Source: Fischerella sp. PCC 9605
Lineage (GTDB): Bacteria; Cyanobacteriota; Cyanobacteriia; Cyanobacteriales; Nostocaceae
NCBI RefSeq assembly: GCF_000517105.1
Contig: NZ_KI912148.1
Coordinates: 490,518-554,517, forward strand
Direction of reading: 5' to 3'
Length of the DNA: 64,000 nt
Position numbers and translations under genes: made by a program. How positions within the stretch are numbered: position 1 is the stretch's first letter; each line of letters opens with the position of its first letter. The notes below the pieces were generated by a model. The model worked only from the letters and a program-made list of their open reading frames with translations, was not told the DNA's origin and ran no database searches. This document shows, in pieces, positions 44,942 through 54,950 of the stretch.

Positions 44942-45145
44942 ATGAAGCTAAGAGTAATTCTAGAACCTAGTGATAAAGGTGGCTACACTATCTATGTTCC
45001 CTCGTTACCTGGTTGTATCAGCGAGGGTGAAGATATTGACGAAGCATTAGCAAATATTCAAGAAGCCATAGAACTTTACCTTGAACCCGTAGAACACGAA
45101 GTCTCCTCTAAGGAAGGCATTATTGTCCGAGAGTTAGTTCTATGA
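44942..45145 (+). CDS. HicB-type antitoxin, orphan
   Basis: 67 aa of the HicB/UPF0150 fold: YTIYVPSLPGCISEGEDIDEALANIQEAIELYLEP. Its usual partner, the HicA mRNA interferase, is a ~60-80-aa double-stranded-RNA-binding-fold protein encoded immediately beside it. Here the HicB stop overlaps an ATG that encodes only MSKY before a stop, and no HicA-like frame follows. It may therefore be an antitoxin that has lost its toxin, or the toxin is elsewhere. No DNA-binding domain is attached. Confidence 0.85.
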   Translation: MKLRVILEPSDKGGYTIYVPSLPGCISEGEDIDEALANIQEAIELYLEPVEHEVSSKEGIIVRELVL

Positions 45146-45508
45146 GTAAGTACTAAAAGTTCTGGATTATCTATTGGTATTTGATCCTTATTTCTTCCCT
45201 GCTACAGCTAGTTGACCCTAATTCAAGCAATTGCGATCGCCCCACAAATATCCTTGAAGCACTAACCACACCGATAACTTAGCAGTCTAAGGGTGCGCTG
45301 GAGCGGCTGCAACTAAATCTTATGCAACACACCAAGATCTTTCGTCAATCCGCTCCAAGCAAATTGTTTAGGCGTCATGTAGATTACACTACAGAACTCG
45401 AAGATGCATTACGCTACTTATACGTAACTTTATCGCAATAACAACTTTCGACCCAAACGCAGAATTCTGCGAACTCTCGTAGAGTAGAATTCCTTAGCAA
45501 ATTAGGAG
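45146..45508. other. Intergenic region
   Basis: It contains a 39-codon ORF (45321-45440, MQHTKIFRQSAPSKLFRRHV...) of doubtful coding value and a hairpin around GCAGAATTCTGC at about 45461-45472. No clear gene. Confidence 0.45.
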
Positions 45509-45973
45509 ATGAGTCGATTGGAAATTCGCAAAGATGACCTGACAGGTAAAAAGATCGCTGACTTTCTCCGGGAACATCTCGAAGAAATGTATGAGATTAC
45601 ACCACCTGAAAGCGTTCATGCTCTTGATTTAGAGGCATTGCGCTCACCCGATATTACTTTCTGGTCGGCTTGGGAGGGCTCGGAATTACTCGGATGCGGG
45701 GCACTAAAAGAACTAGATTCAAGAAGTGGTGAAGTCAAATCAATGCGTACTGCCAAGGCTCACCGCCGTAGGGGTGTCGCCTCGAAGATTCTTGAACATA
45801 TCATAACACAAGCCGAACGGCGTGCTTACGATTGCCTGAATCTGGAAACAGGGGCTCTGCCTGAGTTCGCTCCGGCACGAGCCTTGTACATACGGTATGG
45901 GTTCGAGTACCGAGGCCCCTTCGCCGAATACATTGATGACCCGAATAGCGTGTTTATGATGAAAAAGCTCTAG
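45509..45973 (+). CDS. GNAT family N-acetyltransferase
   Basis: 154 aa. The acetyl-CoA binding loop is AKAHRRRGVASKIL, the start has the N-terminal beta-alpha pattern (LEIRKDDLTGKKIADFLREH), and the C-terminal ALYIRYGFEYRGPFAEYIDD is the usual final strand. It resembles the YsnE/PhnO-like putative acetyltransferases. Substrate unknown. AGGAG is 3 bp before the ATG. It converges on the calpain-like gene. Confidence 0.92.
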   Translation: MSRLEIRKDDLTGKKIADFLREHLEEMYEITPPESVHALDLEALRSPDITFWSAWEGSELLGCGALKELDSRSGEVKSMRTAKAHRRRGVASKILEHIITQAERRAYDCLNLETGALPEFAPARALYIRYGFEYRGPFAEYIDDPNSVFMMKKL

Positions 45974-46117
45974 GTTTTGCTTCTCGAAATTGGTGTATCT
46001 CTTGAAAATCTGGCAATGACGAAATTCCCTACATATCATGGCGATATCCAGAATTTTGTCAATAATATCCGAATCAGGAAATTATTACGATGCATATTCT
46101 TTCTTCCCTCTCCCTTA

Positions 46118-47875
46118 TTAGGCAATATTATTTGTTGTGGCATCCCAATAGCTAAAATTTGTTTCAATTTGACTCCAAGCCAGTTCAATAATGCCTGGTT
46201 TTGAAGAACCATTATCAATACCCCAAGGATTAAAGAGTGTAAAAGTTTGGGTAGAAGAATTGTAATCTAGCAATACATAAGCATGATTGGCGATGATATT
46301 GTAGTCAATCACATTTGATTTTGTACTTAGACCAATCATTTGACCAGAATAAAAAGCATTAACTATTGAGTTAAAATTGAGCAGGTTGGCAAGGGAAGTG
46401 TTGAGTCCTGTAATGTGTGTGAGTGCATCACTGACATACCCACCATTATTAATACCGTTGTAGGAATTGGTATTATTTTGATAAATCCATCCAGATTGAT
46501 TGAGTTGAGCGTAAGCTTTTTCAGCCAAAGCGACCCATAACTCATTTGTAAAATCATTATGATAACGACTTTTGTTGGCGTAAACTAAATACCCCTCTTG
46601 ATTGGTTGGTAAATACCTATCTACTGTCAGATAATCAGCAATCCCATTTTTGTAGAAGCGCACTGTAAAAGTGTTATCGCCATTGTCAATGAACATACTT
46701 TCAATTGTGCTGAATGAACGCAAAGCTACCGCTGCTAAACCTGCCAGATAAAAGCAGTCATTAAGATTACCTTGTTTCACATCTTGGTAACTAATACCGT
46801 TTTGGAAGAGAGAACCGCTAGCGTATTGATATGTGTAGGGGGTTGTTGGGCGATCGCTACCCAAAAACCATTTGCTAATTAGGTTCTCTATCTGAATATC
46901 ACTGCTACCTGCATACAAATTGCCCAGTGTGTTACCCTGATAAATCTGATTGGCAGGATCGTCTTTGACAACCTTATGAAACAAAACGCGCACATATTCT
47001 GGCATTCCTAAGAAAGAGGCGTTACTAACTAATGTGCCCAGATCTGTCAGTTCGCTACCATCAACTATACTATTGTCTTTTGCTTCTCGCAGGATAGCGA
47101 TCGCATCATTGCGATCGAGGATATTATCTGCAAAGCGCCACCTTGCTGCCTCACGTATACCTGCATCTTGAATGTTCCGATCGAACCAATCTTGAATTGG
47201 AGGGAGCACAACATTAAAACTAGTGTGTATACTGTCAGTGCTAGCACCAGATTTGTCATAAGCTTTTGCTGACAATAGATAGTTACCAATACCTAGATCG
47301 GGCAAGCTGTAGTCAAAACTGGCATAGCGGTTATCACTGCCATTGACATTGAAATTAACTGCATCGCTAATGTCTTGCCAGTCGCCACCATCTTTTTGCA
47401 ACCAAAAATCTACTCGTGCTAAGTCAGCTGTACCATTGCCATCAAATACGCTGGTATTGCTGAGGCTGACAGTTTCACCGGGTTGATAGCTGGTTTGACT
47501 AGTGCCTAATTGTAATGACTGGGGTGCTTCATTGCCAGAAATCTTTAAGTTGTAGTAGGTATTTTTCTTGCGATCGGCTCGGTAAACTCGAATGTAGTAA
47601 GTGCCTTGATCCAATGTCGTGCTGATTGACTCAGCCCGCTTGCGACGGGCATAAGAACCTGCAATTACTGAACCATTACTATTAAGTAACTGTAAATCGG
47701 CATTTGCCGAAAGACCATCTACGACTAAATTTAAGCTACTACGACCACTGAGGTTAACACTGTAGTAATCGTATTTATCACCCCGACCTACCCAGTCTCT
47801 GAAAGTTTGGGTAATATAATTAACATTTAAATTTCTAGAAATATGTAAACTGTTACCGGCCAAATCTGCTGGCAT
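46118..47875 (-). CDS. Calpain-like cysteine protease with PPC domain
   Basis: 585 aa. An N-terminal PPC-type beta-sandwich (~20-115: DYYSVNLSGRSSLNLVVDGL, LDQGTYYIRVYRAD) is followed by an Ig-like module (~120-225), a helical linker and a C2-family calpain core. The catalytic triad is visible: Cys374 in QGNLNDCFYLAG, His531 in NHAYVLLDY and Asn549 in LFNPWG. Calcium-dependent eukaryotic calpains share this core, but no EF-hand is seen. No classical signal peptide; PPC domains are usual on secreted proteases, so export may be by type I or another route. A substrate is unknown. Confidence 0.92.
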   Translation of the reverse strand: MPADLAGNSLHISRNLNVNYITQTFRDWVGRGDKYDYYSVNLSGRSSLNLVVDGLSANADLQLLNSNGSVIAGSYARRKRAESISTTLDQGTYYIRVYRADRKKNTYYNLKISGNEAPQSLQLGTSQTSYQPGETVSLSNTSVFDGNGTADLARVDFWLQKDGGDWQDISDAVNFNVNGSDNRYASFDYSLPDLGIGNYLLSAKAYDKSGASTDSIHTSFNVVLPPIQDWFDRNIQDAGIREAARWRFADNILDRNDAIAILREAKDNSIVDGSELTDLGTLVSNASFLGMPEYVRVLFHKVVKDDPANQIYQGNTLGNLYAGSSDIQIENLISKWFLGSDRPTTPYTYQYASGSLFQNGISYQDVKQGNLNDCFYLAGLAAVALRSFSTIESMFIDNGDNTFTVRFYKNGIADYLTVDRYLPTNQEGYLVYANKSRYHNDFTNELWVALAEKAYAQLNQSGWIYQNNTNSYNGINNGGYVSDALTHITGLNTSLANLLNFNSIVNAFYSGQMIGLSTKSNVIDYNIIANHAYVLLDYNSSTQTFTLFNPWGIDNGSSKPGIIELAWSQIETNFSYWDATTNNIA

Positions 47876-48597
47876 AATTCTTCATTCTTTAGTTGTAAAG
47901 TTAATGAAAATTTGGCAATGGCAACTATGAAACCCTTGCCTAAAAGGGCTTTGCATGCAAAGACAAAATTAAAATTCGACAGCCGCACTTCTATGCTGCT
48001 GTCGTTTGTGGCGAAAATGGTATGTAAAAATTACGTATTTTTAGATACTAAAATTAATATATTCGTAAGTAATATTATTGTTGGTAAGACTTGAGAAAAA
48101 AGAATGAAAGTAAAAAATATTACTAATAAATTACTGAAGCAAATTCACTCGAATTTTGCATCATCAACAACGTAATTTGATCCCCTTGGTACAATGTGGT
48201 GGAGATAACTAGATAGTTAGAATATGACCAAAAACTTGATTTTATGGGTGCTATGATTTTTTGGCTGAAGATATTTGCTGTGGAGTGCATAAAGTATCTG
48301 CGATTATCTGCGATCGCACCTTCAGCCAGTAACTGAGTAAGGATAATCTCTAGCTTTTGGAATTTTTAATAAAAAAATAAGTATTTACGCCCTGCGTTGG
48401 TTTATAGTGACCGAGTGTGGTAAAAAGTTTCTGCACCTTCGGTTATGAGAAGTTACTGCCACGGAAAAGCTAACCAAGAGGCATGACAGGGTTGTTGCTA
48501 AATTGGCAAATAAATATTGCTTGCTTAACGGGTACAGATAAACATTAAACTTAAAATTCCAGCGACCGCATAACCTCTAGCTGAAAAATCAACCATC
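47876..48597. other. Intergenic region before serA
   Basis: 722 bp with only a short unlikely frame at 47912-48094. The serA promoter is presumably in 48400-48590. A HIP1-like site lies near 48309. Nothing else recognised. Confidence 0.55.
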
Positions 48598-50178
48598 ATG
48601 TCTAAGGTTCTCGTCTCCGATCCAATTGATCAAGCTGGGATCGATATTTTATCCCAGGTTGCCAACGTTGATGTTAAAACAGGTCTGAAACCAGAAGAAC
48701 TAGTACAAATCATTGGTGAATACGATGCACTGATGATTCGTTCTGGTACTCGCGTCACGAAAGAAATCATTGAAGCTGGTACACAGCTAAAAATTATCGG
48801 ACGTGCGGGTGTGGGTGTGGATAATGTAGATGTTCCCGCCGCTACCCGTCAAGGAATTGTAGTCGTCAACTCTCCAGAAGGAAACACGATCGCCGCTGCC
48901 GAACATGCGATCGCCATGATGTTGTCCTTATCTCGCCATATCCCCGATGCTAATGCTTCTGTAAAACGTGGTGAGTGGGATCGCAAAACCTTTATCGGAG
49001 CTGAAGTCTACAAAAAAACTCTGGGTATTGTCGGCTTAGGTAAAATAGGCTCCCATGTTGCCGCTGTCGGCAAGGCAATGGGAATGAAATTACTTGCTTA
49101 CGATCCCTTTATCTCGACAGAACGAGCTGAACAGATTGGCTGTCAACTGGTGGATCTGGATTTATTAGCGCAGCAAGCAGACTACATCACGCTGCACATC
49201 CCTAAAACTCCAGAAACTACTCACCTCATTAATGCCAAAATGTTGGCAAAAATGAAACCCACTACCCGGATTGTCAATTGTGCTCGCGGTGGCATCATTG
49301 ATGAAGAAGCTTTAGCTGCCGCTATCAAAGAAGGTAAAATTGCCGGCGCTGCCCTAGATGTGTTTGAATCAGAACCACTAGGAGAATCTCCCTTAAAGTC
49401 TTTGGGTAAAGAAGTTATCCTGACTCCCCACTTGGGCGCTTCAACAACCGAGGCACAAGTGAATGTAGCAATTGATGTTGCCGAACAAATTCGGGATGTG
49501 CTATTGGGATTACCAGCGCGATCGGCTGTCAACATTCCTGGACTAGGCCCTGATGTCTTGGAAGAACTCAAACCTTATATGCAGCTGGCGGAAACCTTGG
49601 GTAATCTAGTTGGACAACTGGCTGGCGGTAGGGTGCAATTACTCAACGTCAGACTGCAAGGTGAAATAGCAACCAACAAAAGTCAGCCCTTGGTAGTAGC
49701 GTCCCTGAAAGGACTACTTTACCAAGCATTGCGAGAACGGGTAAATTACGTAAATGCCAGCATTGAGGCAAAAGAGCGAGGAATTCGCGTCATTGAAACG
49801 CGGGATGCTGCGGTAAAAGACTACGCTGGTTCCCTGCATTTAGAAGCTACAGGTTCTTTGGGCACTCATGCTGTTACAGGCGCTTTGTTAGGTGACGGAG
49901 AAATCCGACTTACCAACTTAGACGGTTTTCCGATTAACGTCCCCCCCAGCCCGCATATGCTGTTTACCCTGCACCGGGATATGCCAGGAATCATTGGTAA
50001 ACTAGGTTCCCTACTGGGCAGCTTTAATGTCAATATTGCCAGTATGCAGGTAGGCCGTAAAATCGTTCGCGGTGATGCGGTCATGGTTCTCAGCCTCGAT
50101 GACCCCTTACCCGATGGGATTTTGACTGAGATTACTAAAGTACCTGGAATTCGTGATGCGTATACAGTAACACTTTAA
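48598..50178 (+). CDS. serA: D-3-phosphoglycerate dehydrogenase
   Basis: 526 aa, the long form used by cyanobacteria and plants. It oxidises 3-phosphoglycerate in the first step of serine synthesis. The NAD fold has GLGKIGSHVA, the catalytic groups are Arg in NCARGG, Glu in DVFESEPL and His in LTPHLGAST. After the catalytic core come an intervening domain (~320-450) and a C-terminal ACT domain (MLFTLHRDMPGIIGKLGSLL) that usually binds serine for feedback control. prmA follows at ~100 bp. Confidence 0.97.
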   Translation: MSKVLVSDPIDQAGIDILSQVANVDVKTGLKPEELVQIIGEYDALMIRSGTRVTKEIIEAGTQLKIIGRAGVGVDNVDVPAATRQGIVVVNSPEGNTIAAAEHAIAMMLSLSRHIPDANASVKRGEWDRKTFIGAEVYKKTLGIVGLGKIGSHVAAVGKAMGMKLLAYDPFISTERAEQIGCQLVDLDLLAQQADYITLHIPKTPETTHLINAKMLAKMKPTTRIVNCARGGIIDEEALAAAIKEGKIAGAALDVFESEPLGESPLKSLGKEVILTPHLGASTTEAQVNVAIDVAEQIRDVLLGLPARSAVNIPGLGPDVLEELKPYMQLAETLGNLVGQLAGGRVQLLNVRLQGEIATNKSQPLVVASLKGLLYQALRERVNYVNASIEAKERGIRVIETRDAAVKDYAGSLHLEATGSLGTHAVTGALLGDGEIRLTNLDGFPINVPPSPHMLFTLHRDMPGIIGKLGSLLGSFNVNIASMQVGRKIVRGDAVMVLSLDDPLPDGILTEITKVPGIRDAYTVTL

Positions 50179-50277
50179 AAAGGGAATAGGGAGCGAGGAT
50201 CGGGGATCGGGAAATAAATAGGAAGAAATTCTTCCTTGTCTCCCTTCCCTTGTCTTCTCCCGATCCCCAAATTATCT

Positions 50278-51198
50278 ATGGCTAACACTTGGTGGGAACT
50301 ACAAATTTTTTGTGAACCAGACTTAGAAGATACTATCTTTTGGCGGCTGGCAAATTTTGGCTGTCGTGGTACTGCAAGTGAAAAGAAAGGGAATCATAGT
50401 CTAGTTAGGGCTTACTTGCCAATATTCCAAGCACAGCTTTTGGATTTGGCTGCACTGTCGCTGTGGCTGCGCCAAGACGCCTTGTGTGTAGGAGTTCCTG
50501 AACCTACCATGCACTGGCAGTTGATTGACGAACAAGATTGGGCCAGTAGCTGGAAACAATACTGGCAACCGCAGGATATTGGCGATCGCTTCTTGATTAA
50601 CCCCGCCTGGTATCCAGTTCCAGAAAATAGCGATCGCTTGATTATTCGCCTCGATCCCGGTATGGCCTTTGGCACAGGCAACCATGCTACAACTCAGTTG
50701 TGCTTGGAATCCTTGGAAATGCGGCTTTTAGAACCTCCTTCATCTTTGCCGAAACGAGAGGAACAGCAAGAAGCTGCGGTAATTGCGGATATTGGTTGTG
50801 GTTCTGGTATCCTTTCCATTGGTGCTTTGCTACTAGGAGCAAAGCAAGCCTATGCGGTAGATACCGATCCCTTAGCGGTACAATCAACTCAAGAAAATTG
50901 TTTACTCAACGGCATTGCACCAGAACGCTTGCTGGTAGCACCAGGAAGTGTAGACGCTTTGGCAAAAATGCTTTCTGAATCAGTAGATGGTATAGTTTGC
51001 AACATTTTAGCTGATGTAATTATCGAATTAGTTCCGCAAATGAGTGCGATCGCCAAACCCAGCACTTGGGGTATCTTTAGTGGGATTTTAGTGGAACAAT
51101 CGAAAGCAGTCGCTGACGTTTTAGAAAAGCACGGTTGGATAGTAGCAGCTCTGTGGAAACGCAAAGAATGGTGTTGCCTAAACGTGCGCCGTTCTTAG
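50278..51198 (+). CDS. prmA: Ribosomal protein L11 methyltransferase
   Basis: 306 aa from ATG 50278 ([15 protein letters not shown]); an in-frame upstream start at 50236 lies in a C/T-rich spacer and is unlikely. It methylates lysines and the N-terminus of ribosomal protein L11. SAM-binding motif I is [20 protein letters not shown]; the substrate motif region is [11 protein letters not shown], typical of PrmA. Follows serA on the same strand, probably one operon. A HIP1 site falls in the coding region. Confidence 0.95.
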   Translation: MANTWWELQIFCEPDLEDTIFWRLANFGCRGTASEKKGNHSLVRAYLPIFQAQLLDLAALSLWLRQDALCVGVPEPTMHWQLIDEQDWASSWKQYWQPQDIGDRFLINPAWYPVPENSDRLIIRLDPGMAFGTGNHATTQLCLESLEMRLLEPPSSLPKREEQQEAAVIADIGCGSGILSIGALLLGAKQAYAVDTDPLAVQSTQENCLLNGIAPERLLVAPGSVDALAKMLSESVDGIVCNILADVIIELVPQMSAIAKPSTWGIFSGILVEQSKAVADVLEKHGWIVAALWKRKEWCCLNVRRS

Positions 51199-51224
51199 AA
51201 GTCTATCAAGATTTATTAGCTTGG

Positions 51225-51337
51225 TACAGCATTGCACAAATTCGTAACGAATTAAATTTGGAAAGACTCTGCGTTCCTCCGCGCTTACTCCGCGCCCCTC
51301 TGCGTTGAAAAAAGCTGCGATTTCACCCAAAGCTGGA
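51225..51337. mobile_element. MITE-like element, family 2, copy B (113 bp)
   Basis: It begins TACAGCATTGCACAAATTCG like copy A (10355) and ends near GCTGCGATTTCACCCAAAGC, a degenerate right repeat. The inside is shorter than in copy A. As at 10355-10680, a family-1 element follows. Confidence 0.6.
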
Positions 51338-51451
51338 CTCAGGAATAGGCAACAGCTTAAGCTTAGCAAACTCATAGCGAGTTGCTTAGAAAATCCAATA
51401 TTTTGGCATCCCCCTATCTTCTTTTTCATGGAAATAGGGGGATCATATTCA

Positions 51452-51561
51452 TACCAAGTTGTGTTCAGATATAGCAATTCGTGCCCTCTCCCCCTCCCCT
51501 GTTCCAAATTGGGAGAGGGGCTGGGGGTGAGGGAAGTACTATCTTTGACTGCAACTTAGTA
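51452..51561. mobile_element. MITE-like element, family 1, copy C (110 bp)
   Basis: TACCAAGTTGTGTTCAGATA at the left and TACTAAGTTGCAGTCAAAGA as reverse complement of the right end. The inside has CCCTCTCC, CAAATTGGGAGAGGGG and GGTGAGGG. Same family as 10557-10680 and 38154-38277. Confidence 0.8.
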
Positions 51562-51597
51562 TCAGATCTGGTTTCCGCAGGGTAGAAACCTGGTTTT

Positions 51598-52527
51598 TCA
51601 GGCGGTGTGTTTTAATCTGTTGTTATTAGCTTTGTATAAAGATGCCAACCACTCCACAATTTGCGAGTTCACCACATCGGGTACTTCATCATGGGGGCAA
51701 TGTCCAGCACCTGGAATGGGAACGATTTTGATATTTTTACCATCCTCACGTGCTTGTTCGTATATCTTTGCGCCTGCGATCGGTGTCCAGGGATCGTCCG
51801 CACCCCAAATTACCAACAGCGGATGTTGGACTTTGGGTAATATTTCCGCAGGGGTGGGCCCAGGAGGTGCTGTCAGGATGGAAGCAAACACTTTCTGCGC
51901 TCCCGGATCGCAGGAAGGTGTATAAAGCATGTCTACCAGTTCATCAGTAACGGCTTGGCGGTTGCGATAAATCTGGTAGAGTGTACGGCGAATTTGATGT
52001 TTTTGGCGGATGCGGTTAAATACGAAAGTCCCTGTAATTGGATGACCGACCAACTTGTTAAAAGCTGCCATGACAATTCTAAGTGGTGGGTTCAGTTCGT
52101 GGGGACGATGACTCAACCCTCCCGCAGAGTTAATTAACACAGTACCGGCAGCAATTTCTGGATGTTCTGCCACTACCATCAAGCTTAAAAGAGCGCCGAT
52201 AGAGTTGCCGATAAATACGGCTGGTTCTTGAATGTGTGCCGAGCAGAAATCTTTGAGCAGTTCTACCCACACCTCTACAGTGTAATTAATGGGTGCTTTA
52301 TCGGAGCCACCAAAGCCCAAAAGGTCAACGGCAAAGACTTGGTAGCCAGCATTTGCTAAAACGGGGATATTTTTTTGCCAGTGTCCAATACAAGCACCAA
52401 AGCCGTGAACTAAAACCAAGGGTTTGCCTGTACCTACAACAGTGTACTGAATTTTGTAGCCTTGCCAAGTCCAAAAGTGTTTTTCAAACGTGGCTGCTGT
52501 TGGTAGCTGCTGTGTGTTTACAGTCAT
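51598..52527 (-). CDS. Alpha/beta hydrolase
   Basis: 309 aa from ATG 52527 (MTVNTQQLPTAAT); an ATG 12 bp upstream is in frame. The oxyanion region is LVHGFGAC and the nucleophile elbow is GNSIGA (Ser), with Asp in WGADDPWTP and His in GAGHCPHDE, so an active serine hydrolase is expected. A lid region lies between (~140-200). It resembles the plant and cyanobacterial chlorophyll-related or epoxide-hydrolase-like group, but the substrate cannot be read from sequence. Confidence 0.9.
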   Translation of the reverse strand: MTVNTQQLPTAATFEKHFWTWQGYKIQYTVVGTGKPLVLVHGFGACIGHWQKNIPVLANAGYQVFAVDLLGFGGSDKAPINYTVEVWVELLKDFCSAHIQEPAVFIGNSIGALLSLMVVAEHPEIAAGTVLINSAGGLSHRPHELNPPLRIVMAAFNKLVGHPITGTFVFNRIRQKHQIRRTLYQIYRNRQAVTDELVDMLYTPSCDPGAQKVFASILTAPPGPTPAEILPKVQHPLLVIWGADDPWTPIAGAKIYEQAREDGKNIKIVPIPGAGHCPHDEVPDVVNSQIVEWLASLYKANNNRLKHTA

Positions 52528-52669
52528 TATTATTAACATTAGTAAACTATTTATTTATATATACCAATCTTATTCAGTTGTAAAAATTCCATTATTTTAG
52601 AAAATCGGTTTCTTTTAAAATCATCAATTTCAGAATCATTGCTAAGTATAACAACCAAATTAAACGTAA

Positions 52670-52700
52670 GATCCCCAACTACTCTAAGAAGCCGGGGATC
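52670..52700. repeat. GATCCCC...GGGGATC hairpin
   Basis: A short stem around AACTACTCTAAGAAGCC. The dispersed palindrome type GATCCCCgact...agtcGGGGATC is common in Nostocales intergenic DNA. It occurs in the 278-bp gap before the deacetylase gene. Confidence 0.55.
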
Positions 52701-52817
52701 TTTGTTCAGCAGTGCTGTACCTTTGATATTAAGTAATAATACCAATTCTACATGAGTGCCAATTAACACTATAGCGTATTAATTGTTAGTCAATTAATAA
52801 TTACTAATTACTTATTA

Positions 52818-53732
52818 TTATTGATTTGTGTTTGCAATCAACTTTTGATCTTTATATTGCATTTCTAAGAGTTCTGGGACAGTGACAAAGCTATAACCCT
52901 GGTTTCTCAATTTGCTGATAATTAGTGGTAGGGCCGCTACTGTATGAGAACGATTACCTCCACCATCATGCATTAGCACAATACCGCCAGGCTTAGACTG
53001 TTGTAGTACTCTATTCGTCAAAACAGATGCAGAAGGACGACTATAGTCTGCGGAGTCAGCCGACCACATAACCACAGCGTAATTTTTACCTCTGGCATAA
53101 GCTGCTAAGCCATTGTGCAGCATTCCACCAGGAGGCCGAAACAAAGTTGTCTTCACACCTGTAACTTGATAGATTAAATCTGATGTATTGTCAATTTCAA
53201 AAGCAGCTGCTTTTTGGTTAAAGTAATGATACCAATGATGCCAAGAGTGGTTGCCAATAACATGACCTTCAACCACAATTCGCTTGCCTAACTCAGGATT
53301 ATTTTTGAGGTATTTCCCGACAACAAAAAATGTAGCTTTGATGTTATTTTCTCTGAGTATTTCCAGTACTTGGGCTGTGTACCCAGGCCAGGGACCATCA
53401 TCAAAGGTAAGAGCTATTACTTTTTTGTTGGGAGCGAGTTTTGCCTTCCTAATTATTGTTCCTTGAAAACGTGTAGGTAAAGTATAGGAAAAACCTTTTG
53501 CTTTTGCTTCTTGTTGCCAACTTGTTAGCATTGCTGGCTTAAATTTTTTTAAACGCTGCTGAGTTCCTACTTTTACTTCTATATCATTGATATTTTTTAT
53601 AGTCTGCTTAGTTTCAGCTTGAAAACCAATTAAATTAATAGGTATAATAAAACCAATAGTTAAGCTGCTGCATAGGGCAAGGAATGCAAATAATATCCCT
53701 TGCGGCCAAGCAAACGACTTATTGTTTTCCAC
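52818..53732 (-). CDS. Polysaccharide deacetylase (NodB homology)
   Basis: 304 aa. An N-terminal TM/signal segment (ILFAFLALCSSLTIGFIIPI) anchors it, and the CE4 domain carries ALTFDDGPWPG (Asp-Asp), GNHSWHHW (metal His), FRPPGG, ADSADYSRPSA and VLMHDGGG. It would remove acetyl groups from peptidoglycan or exopolysaccharide outside the cytoplasmic membrane. All CE4 motifs are present, so it should be active. Confidence 0.93.
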   Translation of the reverse strand: MENNKSFAWPQGILFAFLALCSSLTIGFIIPINLIGFQAETKQTIKNINDIEVKVGTQQRLKKFKPAMLTSWQQEAKAKGFSYTLPTRFQGTIIRKAKLAPNKKVIALTFDDGPWPGYTAQVLEILRENNIKATFFVVGKYLKNNPELGKRIVVEGHVIGNHSWHHWYHYFNQKAAAFEIDNTSDLIYQVTGVKTTLFRPPGGMLHNGLAAYARGKNYAVVMWSADSADYSRPSASVLTNRVLQQSKPGGIVLMHDGGGNRSHTVAALPLIISKLRNQGYSFVTVPELLEMQYKDQKLIANTNQ

Positions 53733-54950
53733 GTTATAGCTCCTTCACTGATTTAACCGTCACACACCTATCTGACGGTAATTTATAGCACAGTTTTTCA
53801 GATAATATTTAGATACCGTACTGTTTTCTGGAAAGCTTGAAAAATCAATGCAGATTCATAGAAATCCAGATATCAGGAAGATAAATTACACAGGTTTAGC
53901 TTTGGAAGGCCAATGCTAGAAATTGCTACTCTATATTTCTTAGTATTTAATATCAAAATATTAATTTCACACCCCATAAAAATATATTCTACTGCTGAGC
54001 TATATTATTACCTTGAAAAAAAATATTAAGTTTCTGGCTAACTTTTGCAATTCAGCTCTCACAAAGTAGCTAGACGCCGATCGGTCAAAATAGTTTCTGA
54101 TCTACAAGAGATACTAAAACTTTAACCAAACTAGATGCTTTTTTATTTATAGCTTAGTTCTGCTAAGTCTTTTTCATGAGTTTTTAACGCTGATACTTCA
54201 GTAATTAAGTACCAGAAATTAGTTAACATCTAAAATCTGAGTTTTCTAAACCCAGTAAATTAGACGTTCTCTTCATTAATATTACAATTAAATAAATATT
54301 TTTACAGTATAAATACTGAATTTTTCTAATTATTTAGAAAATATCAATTTTTAGCTATATAGACATACTTTAATTCGACTATTTAAATTCCGACTTAGAA
54401 ATCAGATTATATACATATACTAATTTAATTTACTAAAGTAATTTTTGTTTTTAAGTAACAAAATTCAGTAACGTTATTGATTGAGGCGATCGCATTCGCA
54501 GCTAGCGATCGCCCCTTTGACACCCTAAAATTGCTGGCTTAGTCAGAGTTGAGTATAGGGAAGCCTGCCTAATCGCCACCTCTGACTACATTGTTCATTT
54601 AACCCAATACGCTTGGAACGAACCCACATCTTAGTAGAGAAGACTATTTTCCTCTTAGTGTCTTAGTGTCTTAGTGTTTCAATAATTCTTTTTTCACCAC
54701 CCTACTCTGCCTTGAGCCGCTGCGCGTCTACGGGTTCGCCACTTTGCCTACCCTGGCGGGAAGCCGCTGCGCGTCTACGTGACGGGAAGCGGAGCCACTG
54801 CGGTGGACGGGTCTCCCGGCATAAAGCATGTGGCGTCCAAGACGGCAAGTGGACTCACCAAGACACAAAGACACCAAGAAAAATCCATTTCCAAGACTCA
54901 CACCTTGACAGGGGTATCCCCAGTCCCTAATCACCAATCCCCAGTCCCTT
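53733..54950. other. 1.2-kb intergenic region with repeats
   Basis: No gene called. 54484-54512 holds GGCGATCGC...GCGATCGCC (hairpin), ~54653-54678 has three TTAGTGTC-type 8-mers, and ~54700-54840 has GCCGCTGCGCGTCTACG and AAGCGGAGCC modules like those at 39690-39770. 53740-54470 is A/T-rich with nothing recognised. Confidence 0.55.

Noticed and set aside
52551-52769. 72-codon minus-strand frame
   Set aside because: It contains a dispersed GATCCCC/GGGGATC hairpin and no recognisable domain.
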